The translations under genes and the position numbers were made by a program. Positions 1 to 5,225 of a stretch of 5,225 bases of DNA are shown in pieces. The notes below the pieces were generated by a model that had not been told where the DNA came from, searched no databases, and was given only the letters and a program-made list of their open reading frames with translations. The stretch is from Eubacteriales bacterium (GTDB lineage: Bacteria; Bacillota; Clostridia; Peptostreptococcales; Anaerovoracaceae). Every line of letters begins with the position of its first letter. The stretch's first letter is position 1. The stretch covers positions 10,762 through 15,986 of the forward strand of contig JAQUXD010000028.1 of assembly GCA_028692535.1 (NCBI GenBank), given 5' to 3'.

Positions 1-1236
1 CTGTGCAAAAAGGTGAAAATGCAACGGATGCTGGGGCAGAAGACCGCATCCTGCTTTCAGCGCTGCGTCGGCATGGATGCGTTCAACGCAGAGTATTCCA
101 CTACGTTCGAGATCGATGAAAAGTACGGAACGGACTATCATGAACGGTTCAAGAACTTTTTGAAGATGGTTCAGGAACAGGACCTGACCGTGGACGGCGC
201 CATGACCGATCCCAAAGGTGACCGGAGCAAATCTCCGTCGGAACAGTCCAATCCGGACTATTACCTGCATATCGTGGAACGGCGGGAGGACGGCATCGTG
301 GTCCGGGGCGCCAAAGCCCATCAGACCGGCTCGGTCAATTCCCACTGGCACCTGTTTATGCCCACCATCTCCATGAAGGAAGCCGATAAGGATTTCGCAA
401 TCTCTTTTGCCTGTCCTTCCGATGTTGAAGGGATGTACATGATCTACGGTCGCCAGGCCAGCGATACTCGAAAATTGGAAGAAGGCGCGGATATCGATCT
501 GGGCAACAAGAAATTCGGCGGCCAGGAAGCCCTCGTCGTTCTGGATGACGTTTTTATCCCTAACGAATACATATTCATGTGCGGCGAATGGGATTTCGCC
601 GGTGTTTTGGTGGAGCGCTTTGCCGGCTATCACAGGCAGAGCTACGGCGGCTGCAAAGTCGGCGTGGGTGATGTGATCATCGGCGCAGCCAGTCTGGCCG
701 CGGAATACAACGGCGTAGAGAAAGCATCAGCGGTCAAGGATAAACTGGTTGAAATGACCCACCTGAACGAGACGCTGTACTGCTGCGGCATCGCCTGCTC
801 GGCAGACGGACATCCCACGAAGGCGGGCAACTACGAAATCAACATGCTGGAAGCCAATGTCTGCAAGCTCAACGTTACTCGATTCCCCTACGAGATCGCC
901 AGGCTGGCTGAAGACGTGGCCGGCGGATTGATGGTGACGATGCCCTCGGAAAGAGATTTCAAGTCGAACACTCCCGTAGGACGCAAAGGTGAGACCATCG
1001 GAGAGATCTGCGAGAGCTTCTTCGGCGGAAAAGACGGTGTCAAGACCGAAAACAGAATGCGTGTGCTTCGTTTTCTGGAAAATATATGTTTGGGATCCGC
1101 AGCCGTGGGATATCGGACAGAATCCCTCCACGGTGCAGGATCTCCTCAGGCGCAAAGGATTATGATCGCCCGCCAGGGCAGCTTCGAGGCCAAGAAGAAA
1201 TTAGCCAAGAAGATCGCAGGAATAACAGAGGAGTAG
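1..1236 (+). CDS. abfD: 4-hydroxybutyryl-CoA dehydratase / vinylacetyl-CoA delta-isomerase, 5'-truncated by the window edge
   Basis: This enzyme dehydrates 4-hydroxybutyryl-CoA and isomerises vinylacetyl-CoA to crotonyl-CoA, using FAD and a [4Fe-4S] cluster in a soluble, oxygen-sensitive homotetramer with an acyl-CoA-dehydrogenase-like fold. The frame is open from base 1 and ends at TAG 1234-1236, giving 411 visible residues. A GTG at base 13 is internal, because the residues before it still match the family (KKVKMQR). Against the roughly 490-residue Clostridium aminobutyricum AbfD, recalled from memory, window residue n matches AbfD residue n+81, so about 80 N-terminal residues are missing. 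All four cluster ligands are present: Cys18 and Cys22 in SCFQRC (AbfD C99, C103), His211 in GYHRQSYGGC (H292) and Cys218 (C299). Residues matching T190, E257, Y296, K300 and E455 are also kept. This separates it from the related 4-hydroxyphenylacetate 3-monooxygenases, which lack the cluster ligands. It is followed after 4 bases by an aminotransferase. The family call is very secure; the physiological direction is not visible. Confidence 0.96.
   Translation: MCKKVKMQRMLGQKTASCFQRCVGMDAFNAEYSTTFEIDEKYGTDYHERFKNFLKMVQEQDLTVDGAMTDPKGDRSKSPSEQSNPDYYLHIVERREDGIVVRGAKAHQTGSVNSHWHLFMPTISMKEADKDFAISFACPSDVEGMYMIYGRQASDTRKLEEGADIDLGNKKFGGQEALVVLDDVFIPNEYIFMCGEWDFAGVLVERFAGYHRQSYGGCKVGVGDVIIGAASLAAEYNGVEKASAVKDKLVEMTHLNETLYCCGIACSADGHPTKAGNYEINMLEANVCKLNVTRFPYEIARLAEDVAGGLMVTMPSERDFKSNTPVGRKGETIGEICESFFGGKDGVKTENRMRVLRFLENICLGSAAVGYRTESLHGAGSPQAQRIMIARQGSFEAKKKLAKKIAGITEE
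1227..1233 (+). promoter_or_regulatory. Shine-Dalgarno site for the aminotransferase
   Basis: AGAGGAG lies just inside the 3' end of abfD, 7 bases before ATG 1241. That spacing is near ideal and favours ATG 1241 over the in-frame GTG at 1238, which would sit only 4 bases from the motif. Its position inside the upstream gene supports coupled translation on one transcript. Confidence 0.75.
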
Positions 1237-1240
1237 AGTG

Positions 1241-2395
1241 ATGTCATTTCTATCAGAAAAAAGCAAAGGAACACCCAGTTCCGTTATCCGTGAATTCGTC
1301 GGATTGTCGTATAAGTACGATCAGGTCCTGAGTTTTGGTTTCGGGCAGCCCGATTTTGTGACACCCCGGCACATCCTGGATGCCGCTTCGGCATCCATAC
1401 AAAGAGGCGAGACGTTCTACGCGCCCAACACCGGTATTCTGCCTCTACGAGAGGCTATCAGCAATTCTTATGCAAAAAGAGGACTGTCATACAGCCCCGA
1501 CGAGATCTTGGTGGGAAGCGGCGCCATCAGTGTTCTGCTTCTGGCTGCCACAGCGGTCCTGGACATTGGGGATGAAATGATCATTTCCGATCCCTGCTAT
1601 GCTTCCTACGATAGCCTGGCCATTCAGTTGGGCGCTGTTCCGGTACGGGTTAGAGTGACCGAAGAAAACGGCTTTATGTTTGACCCGGAGGACGTCCGGG
1701 CAGCCATTACAGATAAGACGAAGGTGCTTCTTCTCAACTCGCCGTCCAACCCTACCGGCGGCGTGGCAACCCGGGAAAACCTGGAAGCCCTGGCGAAGCT
1801 GTGCATCGAAAAGGATATTTATGTGATCACCGACGAGATCTATCGAGAGCTGCTTTGGACTGACGAACCTTATGTGAGTATCACGGAATTTCCCGGCATG
1901 CGGGAGCGGACTATGATCATCGACGGTTTTTCCAAGACTTATGCCATGACCGGCCTTCGCCTGGGCTATGCCGTCGGTCCCCGGGAAGTGATCGTCAAAA
2001 TGACTCAACTCCTGGAAAACGTTCTGTCTTCTGTTTTTACCGCAGTACAGTGGGCAGGTGTCGCTGCTCTTACGGAAAGTCAAGACTGCGTCAAAGAGAT
2101 GATGGATCTGTATCGTCATCGGCGGAAGCTGCTGCTGGAGGGGATCAACGACATCGACGGAATCAGCTGCAAGGATCCCAAGGGTGCTTTTTACCTTTTT
2201 GCCAACATCCAGTCCACAGGGTTGGATTCCAGAACCTTTGCCACAAAGCTTTTGGAGCAGGAGAAAATGCTGGTGATCCCCGGTGTGGGCTTCGGTCCCG
2301 GCGGCGAAGGCTTTGTTCGCTTTTGCTATGCCACAAACGATGAAAATATAAGCGAAGGTATCCAACGACTTCGTCGTTTCATGAAAACTTTATAG
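1241..2395 (+). CDS. PLP-dependent class I/II aminotransferase (aspartate aminotransferase superfamily, subgroup I-gamma-like)
   Basis: A complete 384-residue fold-type I aminotransferase, the usual length for the family, expected to be a cytosolic homodimer. It moves an amino group between an amino acid and a 2-oxoacid through pyridoxal phosphate. Visible motifs, in order: the N-terminal GFGQPDF segment (33-39), the cofactor-binding stretch VGSGA (91-95), Tyr120 in DPCYASY, Asn170 in SPSNPTGG, Asp198 and Tyr201 in TDEIYRE, the Schiff-base Lys232 in GFSKTYAMTG, the phosphate-contacting Arg240, and Arg360 in GEGFVRFCYA, expected to bind the substrate carboxylate. ATG 1241 is preferred to GTG 1238 on ribosome-binding-site spacing. 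The overall pattern resembles the broad-specificity aspartate/alanine/aromatic subgroup. The donor amino acid cannot be read from the sequence. It is not a class III GABA aminotransferase, so it is unlikely to perform the first step of GABA breakdown. The PFOR immediately downstream suggests that its 2-oxoacid product, perhaps pyruvate from alanine, feeds that enzyme. Confidence 0.93.
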   Translation: MSFLSEKSKGTPSSVIREFVGLSYKYDQVLSFGFGQPDFVTPRHILDAASASIQRGETFYAPNTGILPLREAISNSYAKRGLSYSPDEILVGSGAISVLLLAATAVLDIGDEMIISDPCYASYDSLAIQLGAVPVRVRVTEENGFMFDPEDVRAAITDKTKVLLLNSPSNPTGGVATRENLEALAKLCIEKDIYVITDEIYRELLWTDEPYVSITEFPGMRERTMIIDGFSKTYAMTGLRLGYAVGPREVIVKMTQLLENVLSSVFTAVQWAGVAALTESQDCVKEMMDLYRHRRKLLLEGINDIDGISCKDPKGAFYLFANIQSTGLDSRTFATKLLEQEKMLVIPGVGFGPGGEGFVRFCYATNDENISEGIQRLRRFMKTL

Positions 2396-2398
2396 GAG
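2394..2398 (+). promoter_or_regulatory. Shine-Dalgarno site for the PFOR gene, overlapping the aminotransferase stop codon
   Basis: AGGAG begins within the TAG stop codon of the aminotransferase (2393-2395) and ends 6 bases before ATG 2405. The overlap of stop and ribosome binding site suggests translational coupling, so the aminotransferase and PFOR are probably made together. It also fixes the PFOR start. Confidence 0.75.
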
Positions 2399-2404
2399 AA
2401 GAAA

Positions 2405-5225
2405 ATGGCAAAAAAGTATGATGTAATGGATGGCAATCAGGCGGCGGCCTATATTTCCTATGCCTTCACCGAAGTTGCCGGTATTTTCCCGATCACGCCC
2501 AGTTCACCCATGGCCGAGCTTGTGGACGAATGGGCTGCCAACGGAAAGAAAAACCTGTTTGGACAAAAAGTCCAGGTCGTTGAAATGCAGTCCGAAGGCG
2601 GCGCCGCCGGCGCCGTGCACGGCTCGCTGGAAGCCGGCGCCCTCACCACGACCTATACGGCCTCTCAAGGCTTGCTGCTGATGGTCCCCAATATGTACAA
2701 GATCGCCGGTGAACTGCTGCCCGGCGTATTCCACGTGAGCGCCAGATCCCTGTCCATCCACGGTCTGTCTATTTTCGGGGATCACTCCGACGTGATGGCC
2801 TGCCGCCAGACCGGCTTTTCGCTGCTGGCTTCCTCCAGTCCCCAGGAAGTGATGGATCTTGGGGCGGTGGCACATCTGTCGGCCATCCGGTCCAGAGTGC
2901 CGTTCTTGCACTTCTTCGACGGTTTCCGAACTTCTCACGAGCTTCAGAAGATCGAGGTTCTGGATTATAACGACCTGGATCCGCTCCTTGACAGAGGGCA
3001 GGTGGACCGGTTCCGTCACAACGCACTGAACCCCGCGCATCCGTTTATCCGGGGCACAACCATCAATCCGGACATCTACTTTCAAGGAAGAGAAGCGCAG
3101 AATCTTTATTACGAAGCGGTCCCGGCCATTGTGGAACACTATATGGACCGAATCAACGAGTTGACCGGAAGGAATTATCAACTATTTGAATACTACGGCG
3201 CTCCCGATGCCACGCAGATGGTCATTGCTATGGGTTCGGTGACGGAAACCGTCAAAGAAACCGTGGACTATCTGATGACACAAGGTCGCAAAGTGGGCCT
3301 TCTCTGTGTTCATCTCTATCGTCCGTTCTCCATTGAACACTTTATCCGTGAGATTCCGGCCACCGTGGAGCGGGTCGCTGTGCTGGACCGGACCAAGGAA
3401 CCCGGATCCGTGGGAGAGCCGCTTTATTTGGATGTGGCAAACGCCTGCAGAAAAGCCGGTCGGGAGCTGTTGATCGTGGGTGGCCGTTACGGCTTGTCTT
3501 CCAAGGATACGACGCCGGCAGACATCATTGCGGTCTATGACAACCTGGATGCGGCAAAGCCGAAAGACAGTTTTACCATCAGCATCAACGACGATGTTAC
3601 ACATTTGTCTCTGCCAAGAGGCCCGGAACCGGAGATTACTCCGGAAGGCCGCATCAGCTGTAAAATCTGGGGCCTGGGCGCCGACGGAACGGTTGGCGCT
3701 AATAAGAACAGCATCAAGATCATCGGCCAGACCACCGACATGTACACCCAGGCATACTTTGCATATGATGCCAAAAAATCCGGCGGGGTCACCCAATCCC
3801 ATCTGCGCTTCGGCAAAGATCCGATCCGGTCGCCGTACTATGTAAGCCGTGCGGATTTCGTGGCCTGCCATGCACCTTCCTATGTGGATAAGTACGACCT
3901 GGCCAAAGACCTCAAGGACGGCGGGATCTTCCTGCTCAACTGCCCCTGGAAGGCCGAAGAACTGGAAGAAAAATTGCCGGCTGAGCTGAAAAGAGGCTTG
4001 GCTGCAAAAAATGCACACTTTTACATCATCGATGCTCTCGGCATCGCTTCGGGCCTGGGCCTGGGGGGGCGTACCAATTCTGTCCTGCAATCTGCATTCT
4101 TTAAATTAGTGGATGTGATTCCTCTGGATGTCGCGTTGGAAGAGATGAAGAATGCGGTACGAAAAACCTACGCAAAAAAAGGAAAAAAAGTGGTAGAGAT
4201 GAATGTGGCGGCCATCGACGCCGGCATCGACGGACTGATCGAAGTGAGGATTCCGGCCTCCTGGAAAAATGCCAAGGACGCGCCGGCGGATCAGTCGCAC
4301 CTGCCGGAATTCGTCCGCGATGTAGTGAACCCCATGAACCGCCAGGAGGGAGATGATCTCCCCGTGTCCATGTACGATCGTTTCAATATTCCGGACGGCA
4401 CCTTCCCCTCGGGGATGACGAAGTACGAAAAGCGCGGCGTGGCCGTTTCGGTTCCGCACTGGGATATCGACAATTGCATCCAGTGCAATCAATGCGCTTT
4501 GGTCTGCCCCCATGCGGCTATTCGGCCGATCTTGATCGATGCGGAAGAAAAAAAGAATGCGCCGGCAGGCTTTGAAACGAAAAAGGCGCTTGGCAAGGGT
4601 CTGGAATCGTATGAGTTCAGAATTCAGGTATCCCCCTACGACTGTACCGGCTGCGGAAGCTGCGCGGAGGTTTGTCCGGCGAAAACGAAAGCACTGAAAA
4701 TGAAGCCGCTGGAAGGAGAACTCCATCAGCATGAAAACTGGACCTTCGCTGCGGACGATGTGCGGATCAAAGCAGATGCCGTTAAAGACACCAGCGTCAA
4801 GCACAGTCAATTCGCTCAGCCTCTGTTTGAATTTTCGGGCGCCTGCGCAGGTTGTGGAGAGACGCCCTACATCAAGCTGGCGACCCAGCTGTTCGGCGAT
4901 CGGATGTACATCGCCAATGCTTCGGGTTGCTCCTCGGCCTACGGCGGCACACCGCCTTCTATCCCTTATGCTATCAACAAGGAAGGCGAAGGTCCGGCAT
5001 GGGCTATGTCCCTGTTCGAAGACAATGCGGAATATGCCTACGGCATGCTGCTGGGCTCCGAAAAAGTGCGCAGCACCATTGCCGACAAAGCCGGCGTACT
5101 GATGGGCACATCGGCGGAGAACGCGGTCAAGGCTTATTTGGAAGGCCGTGATGATTCCGCGCGCACAAGAGCGGTCTCTTCGGAACTGATCGCGGCATTG
5201 GAGGCCTTCAAACCGAAAAATGACA
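2405..5225 (+). CDS. nifJ: Pyruvate:ferredoxin (flavodoxin) oxidoreductase, single-chain type, 3'-truncated by the window edge
   Basis: This enzyme oxidatively decarboxylates pyruvate with CoA to acetyl-CoA and CO2, passing electrons to ferredoxin or flavodoxin. The frame is open from ATG 2405 to the window end, giving 940 residues of an expected 1170-1230. Domains by analogy with the Desulfovibrio africanus enzyme: I (about 1-258) with FPITPSS, Thr31, the TPP-activating Glu64 in VEMQSEGG, and Arg114; II (about 259-415); III (about 416-628), the gamma domain; IV, with the EKR motif at 675-677; V, a 2[4Fe-4S] ferredoxin domain with Cys691/694/697/701 and Cys747/750/753/757; and the start of VI, with Cys814, Cys817 and Cys842 as ligands of the third cluster. 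The fourth ligand and the Mg-TPP motif should lie beyond the window. One oddity: residue 845, after GCSS, is Ala, where the PFORs I recall have Ile. It follows the aminotransferase by 9 bases. The family is certain; pyruvate as substrate is likely but unproven, as some relatives accept other 2-oxoacids. Confidence 0.96.
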   Translation, partial: MAKKYDVMDGNQAAAYISYAFTEVAGIFPITPSSPMAELVDEWAANGKKNLFGQKVQVVEMQSEGGAAGAVHGSLEAGALTTTYTASQGLLLMVPNMYKIAGELLPGVFHVSARSLSIHGLSIFGDHSDVMACRQTGFSLLASSSPQEVMDLGAVAHLSAIRSRVPFLHFFDGFRTSHELQKIEVLDYNDLDPLLDRGQVDRFRHNALNPAHPFIRGTTINPDIYFQGREAQNLYYEAVPAIVEHYMDRINELTGRNYQLFEYYGAPDATQMVIAMGSVTETVKETVDYLMTQGRKVGLLCVHLYRPFSIEHFIREIPATVERVAVLDRTKEPGSVGEPLYLDVANACRKAGRELLIVGGRYGLSSKDTTPADIIAVYDNLDAAKPKDSFTISINDDVTHLSLPRGPEPEITPEGRISCKIWGLGADGTVGANKNSIKIIGQTTDMYTQAYFAYDAKKSGGVTQSHLRFGKDPIRSPYYVSRADFVACHAPSYVDKYDLAKDLKDGGIFLLNCPWKAEELEEKLPAELKRGLAAKNAHFYIIDALGIASGLGLGGRTNSVLQSAFFKLVDVIPLDVALEEMKNAVRKTYAKKGKKVVEMNVAAIDAGIDGLIEVRIPASWKNAKDAPADQSHLPEFVRDVVNPMNRQEGDDLPVSMYDRFNIPDGTFPSGMTKYEKRGVAVSVPHWDIDNCIQCNQCALVCPHAAIRPILIDAEEKKNAPAGFETKKALGKGLESYEFRIQVSPYDCTGCGSCAEVCPAKTKALKMKPLEGELHQHENWTFAADDVRIKADAVKDTSVKHSQFAQPLFEFSGACAGCGETPYIKLATQLFGDRMYIANASGCSSAYGGTPPSIPYAINKEGEGPAWAMSLFEDNAEYAYGMLLGSEKVRSTIADKAGVLMGTSAENAVKAYLEGRDDSARTRAVSSELIAALEAFKPKND

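Noticed and set aside
13..15. GTG at base 13 as the start of the abfD product
   Set aside because: Residues before it (LCKK from base 1) continue to match the family, and the known protein has about 80 more N-terminal residues. The gene therefore enters from upstream.
1487..2365. A 292-codon minus-strand open frame opposite the aminotransferase
   Set aside because: It is in register with the sense gene and is explained by the same scarcity of TTA, CTA and TCA codons. It has no ribosome binding site or domain I could recognise.
1237..2404. Promoter or terminator between the genes
   Set aside because: The gaps are 4 and 9 bases, with no room for a hairpin terminator or a separate -35/-10 promoter. 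I saw no convincing internal promoter either.
4063..4069. G7 run as a possible frameshift or sequencing error in the PFOR gene
   Set aside because: The reading frame is the same and matches the family on both sides of the run, so no frameshift is present.
2504..4810. Three long minus-strand open frames (2504-3181, 3182-4090, 4106-4810) nearly end to end
   Set aside because: All lie in exact codon register opposite the PFOR gene, where antisense stops arise only from TTA, CTA or TCA codons, which this gene rarely uses. One break is simply the sense codon CTA at 3182-3184. The translations show no recognisable motif, while the plus strand encodes a full PFOR.
2430..5151. Several plus-strand open frames inside the PFOR gene (for example 2430-2681, 3480-3845, 4731-5102, 4852-5151)
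   Set aside because: They are out-of-frame readings of PFOR codons with low-complexity, Arg/Pro/Ser-rich products typical of shifted frames in GC-rich DNA. The PFOR frame itself is uninterrupted.

Overview
The window holds three closely packed plus-strand genes from a strictly anaerobic metabolism, and almost no non-coding DNA. In order they are: the 3' four-fifths of a 4-hydroxybutyryl-CoA dehydratase (abfD; its start lies upstream of the window), a complete fold-type I PLP-dependent aminotransferase (384 aa), and the first 940 residues of a single-chain pyruvate:ferredoxin oxidoreductase (PFOR/nifJ type; its end lies downstream). The gaps are 4 and 9 bases. Each downstream gene has a clear Shine-Dalgarno sequence at the end of the gene before it, so the three are very probably one transcript. 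No promoter, terminator, RNA gene, repeat array, mobile element or CRISPR array is visible.

Organism: AbfD is an oxygen-sensitive [4Fe-4S]/FAD enzyme best known from amino-acid-fermenting Clostridia such as Clostridium aminobutyricum, and the visible protein resembles that enzyme closely as I recall its sequence. PFOR is the usual pyruvate-oxidising enzyme of such anaerobes. Base composition is moderately GC-rich (mid-50s percent by eye), with strong purine-rich ribosome binding sites. An anaerobic fermenter, most likely in the Clostridia or a similar lineage, fits best. The window cannot fix the taxon.

How the genes may work together: an aminotransferase turns an amino acid into a 2-oxoacid, a PFOR-type enzyme turns a 2-oxoacid into an acyl-CoA one carbon shorter plus CO2 and reduced ferredoxin, and AbfD turns 4-hydroxybutyryl-CoA into vinylacetyl/crotonyl-CoA, a route to butyrate. 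The conservative reading is amino acid fermentation (for example alanine/pyruvate plus a GABA or 4-hydroxybutyrate branch). A more speculative reading is that the three genes form one linear route through 5-hydroxy-2-oxovalerate. Each enzyme family is well known. What may be new is the combination, not an unknown protein.
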